Of a stretch of 64,000 nucleotides of DNA, positions 11,900 through 22,620 are shown one piece after another; position 1 is the first letter of the stretch, and every line of letters begins with the position of its first letter. The notes below the pieces were generated by a model, which was not told the DNA's origin, searched no databases, and saw nothing but the letters and a program-made list of their open reading frames with translations. The position numbers were made by a program, and so were the translations under genes. This DNA comes from Cloeon dipterum (lineage: Eukaryota; Arthropoda; Insecta; Ephemeroptera; Baetidae): the NCBI RefSeq assembly GCF_949628265.1, contig NC_088787.1, forward strand, positions 12,204,501 to 12,268,500. The letters are read 5' to 3'.

Positions 11900-14800
11900 A
11901 ATCATCGTAGAAATGAAGCAAAAATGTAGTCTATCATATTTCAGATTTCGAGAGGAAACAAATAAGACGACACAGACGAGTAATTATGGGCATCATTCCT
12001 GCGGCTACATCGTTCGTCACCGCACTACTAAGCTCCGAACAATTTAAACCACTACAATTTGCATAGCACAAGTCAGTGGCCAAGCTGCGATAACCATAAA
12101 TGAGGTGAGTTTGAGTTTGCTGATAGTGAAGCGTGTGCAGAAACTTTGAAACTCTATAATAATTACTCTAAATATGCACACTACAATAGAAGTTGCTTTG
12201 CCGCAGAGTGTATTAAATTGGCTTTGATATCAAACCAGAACAATAACAGAGCTTGCAGTTGCAAGAGAGGATTATTAAACAGTACTACGATGTGTAAAAT
12301 TTTTTTTCACAGCAGCTGAAGCTTCTCAGTAAAAATAAAAATAAAAATGCCGAAAGTCAAATAAAGATATTATTAATATTATACGAAAGAGAAAAAATCA
12401 TTAGTTTCTAACGTTCAACATTTTGTTTATTTTGTCAAGTGCCTAGTGGGATATCCACTTGTTTATTTTCCACTAGTTAACCGTTGGAAAAAGACTTAAT
12501 TATTTGAACATTTTGCAATTTCTGGTATCGAAAGCATGTCTATCGGATTGTTAATGAAAAGAGACCCAATAGGGGATAGGAATTTTTAAAAAAAAATGGC
12601 GTGGTTGCCAGAAAATTATTATAGCTATTAAACTATACAGGTAATATTTTAACATATAGAAAAATGCCCTCGCGCTCACTTGATTGCCTGAACTTGAGTA
12701 ATAACTTAATCCTGTGAAACCCCTGCGACAGAACCATATTACAAGAATCCATCCTTCTTTTGAGGCGATATCAACAGGAGAGAAATCCTGCTTCCAACAT
12801 CACGAAAATTTTGAAGGAAAAACTTGTTTCGTACTTTTTCCACTTTTACAAATTGGAATAAATAATGTTCACCTTTTTTTTACATCATACCTAACATTTT
12901 TCCGCATCATTTTCCTCATCTTTTTCGTAAAGCCTATTATCGGTTTGTTTCAAATTGCTTTTCACCTTTAACAAAATCAAAACCGCTTTTGAGCACTATA
13001 TTGCTTTTCTGGGAACCGCAGGGTCGTTTATTTATTCAGTGTTTTCAATCTGCATTCACTTCCAGTCGACAACTCCGCACGCCCAACACGTAGACTGTAC
13101 ACTTTGCGCTCATCGATAAATACAGCGACTGTATCAAATTCGCCAGTGAGTATATGTACAGAGACGCACGATTGAATGCGAGAAAGAGAGATACGAGTCT
13201 GGCGTACGTTAGAAATTGAACTGGCTTCTTGCTCTTCTTCCATTTGGATCGGACTGACACACGGAGAGCGCTGTGGGTTCGAGAAGTTCAATATTGAGAT
13301 CGGCCACGTCGACGTCGACAAGCAAGATAAATAACTTGACGCCGACCAACTTTGATGACTGTCCGTCCGCTCGGCAAAAGCAGCCTCTATGGAATTTCTT
13401 CCTGGCCGGAATGTGCATATGCTTATTCGAGCAGGAGGGCCACTTCACTTTATTTGTCTGTTTGCGGAAGCCTTCTGCAAACATTTTTTTGCACCGGCTC
13501 CAGGCGTGATGATATACACGCTCGCGTGTGATGAATGCGTTCATTTTATCCTGCACACGCCGTCGTAACTCATCCATATTTATTAGCACATTTTTTCAGC
13601 GTACAAAGTGTGTGAAAATTTCCAAATCCATTAGCTCGCATCACTCGTTAGTTTCCACCAGAAGAGAGGATAATCATTTTTTTCCTCCCGGGCACTTTGT
13701 ATCTGAGTCTGGACGGAAATAGCCGAGGCGAATGTGCGGTATCTTTGCACACATGAGCGGGATAATCGTTTTATTAACGCGAGAAGTTGGTGCGCTCCCC
13801 TGGGCCCGAGTTTATAGAGCTCTCCGCGTGCGGCTGTGTTTATGCAAATCGCGCCTGTCACAGATTTGGCACCTGGTAATAATTTTTGCGGCGTGCGTTG
13901 CCAAACTTTCTAGACGACGAAGTAGCGTTCTGTGCCTGACATATCGTCAGAAGTTATCGTGGAAAATTCATTGCTCCATAAATTCTGCGTGAAATCCACC
14001 TGAAAACTTTTCTTTGCTTCGCTAACTTTTTCGTACACACTGTACTGTCTTTCAAAATTCCGGCTCTAGTCAGTGTTCATCATAATATAAGTTTGTTTAC
14101 AAAAAATTAAAACTTGACTACAGGCCGTTACATTTTTGCACGCAAGTTTCGCAGGGCACTTTCTATTGGAAAAATTATAGAAAATCTCCAACATTTGCAA
14201 AAGTATGATAATTAGTTGGTCTCGCTGAGTAGATTTGAAAACTGACCTCTTTCAAGAAATGATGGCAGTTTAAAATTGCTCAAAAGTTTGACTTTTTAAT
14301 TGCGGAGGCGTCGATCTAGCGAATATAAAATGTTTTATTTAATTTTGTAAATTTATTGTGATGGATTATGTACATGCCAAAAGTCAAATAAATAATATTA
14401 TTATTATTTATTGGACAAATAATTGCCATATTTTAACAAACACTATCGAGTGATAGCCATAAACACCATAAGTTTCTGATTAAAATTACGCTATTAATTG
14501 ATTTGTTGCAATTTCTTATCAGTCGACAAAGAAATACAAAGGAATAAATTGAGTAAATGACACCTCCAGACGTCAGCACTCAAAAGTAAAGACTTTTATT
14601 ATGCAAAAGACGAATTGACTTCTGAGAAGAGAATTACCCTTGTAAAAACTTCACGGGGATAATAATTACGTTTATGCTAATTCTTTTCCGCTCTCATTCG
14701 TCCCTGTCGTATTCAGAGGACTAAACGCAGCCATCCATGGGAGCGAGCAAATTTAATTAGACCACTTTATTGGCTGAAAGGGCGCCGCCGACGTGAACGT

Positions 14801-17800
14801 GCGAGAGCTCCGGTTTTAGGTGGGATTAAAATGCGCGCACCTTATCAACGATCCATCCAATCAATCAGCGCACTTAGCTCGATTAGCCCATCCATCAGCT
14901 GCAGCCTCTTCTCTTTTCACTGCCGAAAGTAAAAAATCAAATTTCCGGTGTTCGCGATATAAAATAATGGCATTATATCAATTTATCGATTCCTCGGCAA
15001 ATCTCAGGGACTGAATGCCGAAATTAATTACCGTGTGCAAACGTGTTTCTTCGTCAGCAGCCCTCTTAGTTAGACGACAGAGACAAATAACCTACAAGCT
15101 CATTAGGTACTGCCGACGGCGTTTATTTTGTTTGCTGCTGCATAATGGAATTGAATTGTCAGCAGTGATGCCTCACCTCGCTCACTAACACCCCCGCACC
15201 TGAATTTCAACACCGCTGCACAGATCGGATCATCACCGCACGCCATCCAAAGAGGGAAGTGCGAAATGTTGAAAATAATATGTAGTCTATTTTCCTGATG
15301 TGAGTAAATCTTTTAGTATGAAATAGCACTCTAAATAATTTTCTGTGAATTTTATTCAGGGTCAAAATTGTTGTTTAAGATGTAAATTTAATCCAGCGTG
15401 TTTTTAATTGTTGGGTATTTCCAAGAGAACTTTTTAAATTTTTGATCAAGCACCATCATGATTCTTTGGTATGTTGCTTCGGGGGTATAGAGTATTAGAT
15501 GTGTTGAAATAAATCAAATAACCTTGTTTGCTGGAAAAATTGAATGCAACAGCCAGTCGCAATATCGTTCCTGTTTCAATATTTTTTCTTAAACACAATA
15601 AGGTAGTTGATTTTCCTTATTAGACCTCAACTTTACACGATTACAAGTATAAGCAAATTCTCTGTATTGAAATGTTGATATGCGTTCATTAAGGTCGTCA
15701 CATTGAAATTTTATTTTGCCGATAAAATATTTAGCTCAGGCCTCTGGCTGGTTTAGAGCGTCTGAAATCTGAAAAGCCATTTTTGCTGATGAATCCTTTT
15801 GAAGTGCATATTTTGCCTTCAGCTATCAAATCTAATATATCTTCTGCCGACAAGTTGGCAAAGGAAGGAAATTTTCCTTCACTCCCCCTGTCAATATCGC
15901 CCACGGTGCGGATTTTGGCTGTTTTGTGACGCACTTCGGTGCCGGGAGAATTCGAGAAGTCTTTTATGTGTTTAAGTCTATATATATGGCATTTGGTCAG
16001 TCGTGATGTAAAAGGAGCGAGAGTCTCAAAACCGAACTCAGAGCTAAAATGGTGTCTTTTCCCGTTGAGTTGTGTATTATTATATACGCATCAAAAGGGT
16101 TCGAGAAAAGTTTAAAAAGAAGAATAGAATTGGGTAAAACAAACTTTTCTTTGTGAATATAATGATCACAAACAACGCGGGAGCTGCTCTGGCAAAAATG
16201 AATCAGTCTTTGGAGGTAACGATCCTGCGAAGGAGTACGCGCGTTGGCCGAGAACATTTCCACGCGGATAACAACGCTCGCAAAAGCTGACAAAAACAGA
16301 GACCCTTTTAGGTTGTACAACCGGCACAAAGGTCCGAGTGGAAGTAGCTAAAACCACCGGCACGTTGCAGTGTCCATTAATTTAGCTTACAACCTTATCC
16401 GCCGCATTGTATAATCTGCTTACGGGTTGATCCCGCGCGGATCCACTCTTCAAAAAAATTTTTAGCGAATTTCTGGCACGAAACAAAAGCAGCACTCACA
16501 AAAAGATCTCATTTCCTGAGAATCTGGATGGGATGAAGTTTAGATGGAACGAGCCAGGCCAGGCGGTGGACTGAATTAATCGCTTTATTTTTGCACACTC
16601 GCCTTAATTATTTAATGCTCTTATGGCCTCCGCTTTCTGCGGAAAATAATTTCCTAGCCACGCACCCCTACGAGGAAAAACCGCTCGGAAATTCCTGCCT
16701 CGTGCCGCACACTTCCCCTGCGTGTTCATTAAACTCGGCGAAACGTGCAAATATTTGCAATGCTGCTTGCAAATGTTTGCGTAAACGTTTTCTTGGATAT
16801 AGAGAGAATAAAAACGATCGTGTGTGTGTATGTGTGGCTTGCTATGGAGCGAAACTGCGAAGTGACAGGAAGTGATGTGCTTGATTTTAATTATTGCGGG
16901 GCTTCTCACATGACATATCATATGTTTCACACTAAACTTAATCGATCAGATCGGTTTTGAATGCATGCGTGCAATTTCAATGGTGTTTCTACCTCTTAAA
17001 AAAAGGAATGTTAATCAACTCTGTTTAATGCATGAGGAAACTTTCAAGTGGTGAGCACTGTCTCCTTATCAGGATTTAAGAACAATAAAAATCCCCACAT
17101 TGAAACGAAAATTCCCCATTTAATTTGCGGTCGGGACGAGAAATGTTTGAAAATCGTGCAAGGAGAACATTTTCATTCTAATTCGGTTCAAGGCAAAGTT
17201 CCATAACCTCCAGCGTGATCGGGTGAAATTTTAAATGTAACATCAATACTTAAGTAGAACAACTTAAGAAAGGAAATTTACCTCAATAGTCTCGATCAAT
17301 TATGCAGTTCCTAAATTATTTTTATCAATAAGTCTATGTGGCGCAAATCTTTTACATGATTTAATTCACTGATGCAAACAAAAATTTTACATTTCCCCAA
17401 TCAAGTTCTAGTGGCACTTGTCTAGATTTTCCTGGAAATCCTTTCCTGAATAATCGAATGAAACACTTTATCGCTAACTTAGCGATTCCGCAAAACTCTC
17501 ACGACACACAGTTCAGTCTTTCAATTATTCATAGGGGATGATGACACACACAGTGGCTTTTCACAATGCAAATGCAGCCCTTTTAGCCGCAAATGTGCAC
17601 TACACAATGCAAATTTGCTCGAGAGTTCGTCCTCCAACTGTGGAGCGGCTCTTTTATCTCGTCGTGTTGCAGTACAAATACAAACTCCGACATCTTGGAG
17701 TGTGCTAATTCCTCAAATTAGCCTTTGAGGCCTGAGAGCGGCGCGATGAATTTAATGAGAATGCTGATTGCACTCGCCAGGCTAAGTCAAATTGCATAGC

Positions 17801-19946
17801 CAACTTTTCCATCTTCCGTTGCCGGCGGCGCAGCGGATGGCGCTCCGAGCAAATTGGAACTGCCAAAGTTAGTGTTTGGCCCGAGAGAAAAGTAACATCT
17901 GGCTTACCCAATAAATTTCTTTCAAGAAAAAAAGAGTCTCGCAAGTTTCACGATTTGAGAAGGTTCGTGAATATTTTAGAGCAGAGCACAGGTGCCGATC
18001 GGTTTTAATCTGTGTCGCGGACGCTTTTTGTTTTTCACGGTAGAGTTTCATATAGGGCCGCAAATGAAATTAATTCTGATTTTCTTACGCAATACTTAAA
18101 TTTAAATATATACATCTGATGCATTGATAGCAAAATTTTATTTGCCCGCCTGTTTTTCAAAGCTGCCAACAGATGAATTACTTTTGAATCTAAGAATAGA
18201 AAACATTCTTTGGTGCCGTTTCTACGGCAATTAGCTGAATTAATTGTTGGTTTAAGCACGCCAAAAGAAATTGTTTAAAGTTCAAAATGTACAACATCAG
18301 GATTGATTCCTAAAGCGCAGCGGGAAATCATCAGTATATCTGTTGTTGGCTTCAAACTTTACGCAAAAGCTTGCAGAAAAAGAAGAATTTGTAAAAGTAA
18401 AAATAACTCACAGCCTAAATGTTGTTCTTTGAGCCATTTTTCGTGCAATATGGTTGATTAATTTTTCACTTCAGAGAAAATTTTTAATCTGGAAGGCACA
18501 TATTAATTCAAAATTTGAAAATTACTAAATAATATATACTAAAAAAAAATTTGATGTGTATTGCATAATAAATAATTAATCTGCTTCAAAATCCAGATTT
18601 TGCTAGGTTTCTAGAGAACTTAGGGTTTCGAGTCCTCTTAACCCAACAGCTCTTTCCTTCCTGAATAAAGTAATAGCGAATTTCAGTCATCAAACAGTGT
18701 GAAAAACATCAACTTTGGAGCCGATTTTCCTGGAAATTTTCATGGAATATTAGCTTGTACCTAACTTTAAACACACATTTTTTTGTAAAAAGAAAGTATG
18801 TTTAATAGTCCTGAATAATTCATAAAACTCATCTGATTTTTTTGTCCATTTATTTTTGCGTTGTGTTTTTTAACGCATTATTCATCAGCATTTTTGTTCA
18901 AACTGTTGCATAATTGACGAATGATTATTTGTCCAAGCCCTCGACAAAAGCCGGAAACTAAACAGCTCGATATACAATTTCCAGCCGCAACGAGTTTGGT
19001 TTAATGAAAAAATCAGCCGCTAGAAGATTGGTTGGCTTCGTCTGAACAAAACGCGCGCGTCTATTCAGCGACTTTCTGCCTCGACTCCATTGTCCGTGCA
19101 TGGGTATTATTGTCCGTCGCGCACGCCATTGTGCGGCTGTGTATGCAATATTTATCCTATAACAAGTCAGGATGATTTTTGCGCGAGGCGAACACCACAC
19201 TTTGCAAACTGCGGCGCAAACACAAATGCAGAAAACAATTAAGCTACGCGGTTGGCAAATTGATTTTAAAAAAAAATGCGCTGCTCTCTCGCTGCAGCCC
19301 TACTTTCCGCGTTTCCCGTTTATCGGTGATTGCAGTCAGAGCGGATAATTGCACCAGCGCGAATAATAATGGAATGGGCCATCAGCCGCGGGGCCCATTA
19401 TGCAGGAAATATGCGAATTGCACGTGTGAGTGCAGTGCAATCTAATGGCCGGGATCAAGGAGGGCGAATTCAATAACGATTAACCAGCCGCTGATGACCT
19501 ACATATTTACTTCTGTACGATTCAATGTTCTAGAATTCATATTGCGATGGATAGGAAACCAAAGATTAATGTATGGGATGAAATATCTCACATGTCATCC
19601 AGTTACAACTGCAATAATTGGATCAAAGTTGGCTCAGGTTAATAGCAGCAGCTCCTGCGGGGAAATTTTGTCGATCGTATCTTGCAATGCAACATGATTG
19701 GTTGGAGAAGATAGTCCTTTATTAAAGTAAAGCTGTACGCAGGAACATTTTGAATCCTTCCTTGAAATACTCTCTGAGAATTAGGAAGAGCATTAAATTT
19801 TCCTACGTAGATTAAATTTTAGACAAAATCAGCTCCAATCAAGAGCAGGTGAGCATTATTTGTCTCCTTACTGAAAATCATGGTTTATTTTGCCAGAAGG
19901 GGGTCTTGTTATTACTCAGTCTTAATTTTCTAAATTGAACGAACAA
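11900..19946. other. Long non-coding stretch
   Basis: About 8 kb without a supportable gene. GC-richer islands (about 13.0-14.0, 14.7-15.25, 16.0-16.9, 17.5-18.06 and 18.93-19.5 kb) alternate with AT-rich sequence. Open frames in the islands overlap on both strands and show no domains. A 67-codon minus-strand frame at 15731-15934 is protein-like in composition but unrecognised. No tRNA or repeat array seen. Confidence 0.4.
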
Positions 19947-20380
19947 TTAAGGAGGAAAATCCTGGAAAATGCTTGTTGCCAATGCATGAACTCACCACTT
20001 ACAAGGATTCAGCTGAAGCCAAAATTGGCCTATAAGTATAGCAGTGTACATTTTTGAGAAAAGTGGCTGCAAAGTTAGCGTGCTTTTCAGATGGTGAAGC
20101 GACAGTCTCCTTACTTGAAATCTTATTTTATTTCACAACAAAGAGTTTCCCTAAAAGGTTTCACACGCTGTTGGACAGATCCTCGACGAGAAGAATCGAA
20201 ATCTGCCAAGAAAATGTTGTCCAAAAGCGCTGTAAATTTTTGGAGAGAATTTGAATTTTTCAAAAGATCCTTTTTTCGCTATCGCAAATTGTAGAACAAA
20301 TTGTTTATTGATCAACTGCTTTTTTTGCACCCAATAACTCAAATAAATTTCAACTGTCGCGCTGTATCGATCTACTTTAA
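19947..20380 (+). mobile_element. MITE family 1, copy d
   Basis: Same orientation as copy b; includes CTTACTTGAAATCTTATTTT, CTGTTGGACAGATCC and GAAATCTGCCAAGAAAA. The right end GTATCGATCTACTTTAA carries the TTAA-adjacent terminus. The left end is less well preserved. Confidence 0.75.
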
Positions 20381-20922
20381 CCGTTGGCCTGTAAAGCTCT
20401 ACTTAAAAGCATTTTTATCCCCGGCTTCCTTTGAGAACGACAGTTTTTCCCACTTAAAAATTTCGAAGAGCCGTGATGCTTAATTTCAACGGTTATACTC
20501 ACTACCGTTCCACGCACTTCAACGTTAGTTACCAAACTGTTTTAATAATGCACATAGTACACCTGACCTATTTTGTCGCTCATCTCATGACAATTACGTC
20601 AGTGGATATCACAAGTCAACAACGTAGCATATTAAGGCCATTTTTTATAGTGTTGTTGTCAGCGCACAAGTGTTACGTTGAAACCGTGTGCATACAGTAT
20701 AATACTAATATAGGAATATATTAAAATCACGTCAAAAAGGTGACGGAGAGTATTTTTAATCAAAAGCCCACACATGTCATGCACAGAAAAATTATTCTCG
20801 ATTGTACACTTGACTCGTTTGCCATCTCCGAAATCATTGCAACTTAATTTATGTGCCCTTTTATTTAATACCGAAAGCGACGTATTCAAGTATCATATGC
20901 TCTAGTTTTGAACAATAAAATT

Positions 20923-21317
20923 TGTGGTGGCTCTGACTCTCTCCCCCACTTTGTGCTAGTGCGCCCTGTGCTCTTGTGACTTCTCACCCCCACTTAAGAT
21001 GGTGCTGAAAACCTCCAGAAGTTTCCCCCATCTCAAAATGTACTTTAATTAACAACATTAATTAGCTGACTAATTGTGTCCTCAATTCATCGATATTACA
21101 ATTTACAATAAACTCTGACAATAAAGGCAAACCCAATTTCACCCATATTAGTAATGCACAGCAATAAATATGATTCAAATAAAACTCCACTTCGCGACGC
21201 ACTTTATGGCCAGCCGTTTTGGCCAGTCTCTGTTCACTCAGTCTAATAAAGCAAGTAAGAAATAAAGTTAAAAATCAGTAGTTGAGTGTTTTACTTCATA
21301 CGACTACCGCTCCTACA
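20923..21317 (+). repeat. 5' LTR of the Gypsy element
   Basis: Begins TGTGGTGGCTCTGACTC and ends CCGCTCCTACA. Contains several AATAAA motifs that could serve in polyadenylation. Essentially identical to the 3' LTR. Confidence 0.95.
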
Positions 21318-21320
21318 TTT

Positions 21321-21334
21321 TGGTGACCCCGACG
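21321..21334 (+). promoter_or_regulatory. Primer-binding site, tRNA-Trp type
   Basis: TGGTGACCCCGACG starts three bases after the LTR. Its reverse complement, CGTCGGGGTCACCA, matches the 3' end of eukaryotic tRNA-Trp including CCA, so tRNA-Trp is the likely primer for minus-strand synthesis. Confidence 0.75.
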
Positions 21335-21349
21335 CTCCGACTGCACGGA

Positions 21350-21600
21350 CACCTTACCTGGAGGACTACCTGGCCGCACCTGGATGTCTACCTAGGACTA
21401 CCTGGCCGCACCTGGATGCCTACCTAGGACTACCTGGACGCACCTGGCCGACTACCTAGGACTACCTGGACGCACCTGGCCGACTACCTAGGACTACCTG
21501 GACGACTCCCTGGATACCTGGACGACTACCTAGGACACCGGGACACCTGGACGACTACCTGGACGCCTGGAACACCTCGACGCCTACCTGGAGGATCCCT
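21350..21600 (+). repeat. Tandem repeats in retrotransposon leader
   Basis: The leader is built from CTACCTGGACG-like units. A 32-bp unit (GACTACCTAGGACTACCTGG followed by ACGCACCTGGCC) occurs twice in perfect register around 21449-21512, with degenerate copies on both sides. Two ATGs within it (21384 and 21416) each open a three-codon frame ended by TAG. The array sits between the primer-binding site and gag, where packaging or translation-control signals normally lie. Confidence 0.8.
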
Positions 21601-21690
21601 GGCCCAGCATACCTGTCCGGCTACACACCTGGATCGACGCCCAGCTGCAAAAGCAATATTTTCGTCTCTGCGGACTGCCTAGCAACAGAG

Positions 21691-22581
21691 ATGCAAGGAG
21701 AAGACGTGGAAGCCCCCTCCGTCCAGAACATCACCCAGCTTCGCCTACCCGACTTTTGGAAAGGCGACGTCGAATCATGGTTCGAGCGTGTCGACGCATT
21801 TTTCACCCTCCGGCGGATCAGAAATGACGAGCAACGTATCGCCTGGCTTACACAAGGCCTTCCAGCAGACATCTACGTGCAGACGCGCGACATCTTCAGG
21901 AACTTACCAGAAACAGACGCCTATAATCACGTAAAGGCGGAAATTTTGAAACGCCTTGGTCCAACCAAAGACCAAAAACTGCAACAGCTGCTGGCTAGAG
22001 AAGAACTGGGGGACCAAAAGCCCTCAACCTTTCTCCGCAAATTGCAATGCCTCGCTGATAAGGAAGGTACTGACGACATGCTGCGCACAATCTGGATCAA
22101 CCGGCTTCCGGACGAAATCCGCAAACTCCTTGCCACACAGACCGCCTGCTCCCTGACGGATCAAGCAGAGACCGCAGATCACATTTGGAACATTCTTGGC
22201 AAACAACAGTACACTTTTGCTGCAACCGCGACCCGCCCACCACTAGTGGCCCTTGATCCATATGACGACTACCGACGCCTCATCGAAAAGAACCAGCGCG
22301 ACATGCAACAACTGGTGTCTGGCGTGCTGGACAGCATCCAGTCCTTGGCCATCAGCCTCAAACAAGACCGGGGACGAAGTCCTCGACGCCACGACTTTGT
22401 TCAGAATGACAGAGTGGACGACAGCAAGAAATTCGATCGTCGCCGCAACCGCAGCCGATCTCGTCCTCGCTTCAACTCCGACGGCACCTGCTTCTACCAC
22501 GGAGAATTTGGCTCCAAGGCACGGAAATGTCTCGAAGGATGTAAATTCTTCCAGCCGGGAAACTTAAACAGCAAGTGCTAG
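21691..22581 (+). CDS. gag: Gag polyprotein of the Gypsy element
   Basis: 296 residues from ATG 21691 to TAG 22579-22581. The N-terminal two thirds resembles the capsid region of arthropod Gypsy Gags (LRLPDFWKGDVESWFERVDA near residue 17), followed by an Arg-Ser-rich basic segment and a zinc-knuckle-like C-x2-H-x9-C-x3-C motif near the C-terminus (CFYHGEFGSKARKCLEGC). It would form virus-like particles and bind the element RNA in the cytoplasm. The gag frame is also open upstream to 21460 but has no ATG there. It overlaps pol, which lies in the -1 frame. Confidence 0.9.
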   Translation: MQGEDVEAPSVQNITQLRLPDFWKGDVESWFERVDAFFTLRRIRNDEQRIAWLTQGLPADIYVQTRDIFRNLPETDAYNHVKAEILKRLGPTKDQKLQQLLAREELGDQKPSTFLRKLQCLADKEGTDDMLRTIWINRLPDEIRKLLATQTACSLTDQAETADHIWNILGKQQYTFAATATRPPLVALDPYDDYRRLIEKNQRDMQQLVSGVLDSIQSLAISLKQDRGRSPRRHDFVQNDRVDDSKKFDRRRNRSRSRPRFNSDGTCFYHGEFGSKARKCLEGCKFFQPGNLNSKC

Positions 22582-22620
22582 AGGCGGCAACCACTTGCTC
22601 CTCTCCATCTGGCCGCCTCT
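22557..22620 (+). promoter_or_regulatory. Candidate -1 frameshift signal with pseudoknot
   Basis: G-GGA-AAC at 22557-22563 is in the gag frame and fits the X-XXY-YYZ slippery rule. After a 6-nt spacer, AGCAAGTG (22570-22577) can pair with CACTTGCT (22592-22599). Its loop contains AGAGGCGGC (22580-22588), which is complementary to GCCGCCTCT (22612-22620), giving an H-type pseudoknot with stems of 8 and 9 bp. A -1 slip here enters the pol frame, which is open from 22545. Seen directly: motif and complementarity. Inferred: function. Confidence 0.75.

Noticed and set aside
22564..22569. TTAAAC after the GGGAAAC heptamer as an alternative slip site
   Set aside because: Preceded by C, so CTTAAAC does not satisfy the X-XXY-YYZ rule; GGGAAAC does and is in frame.
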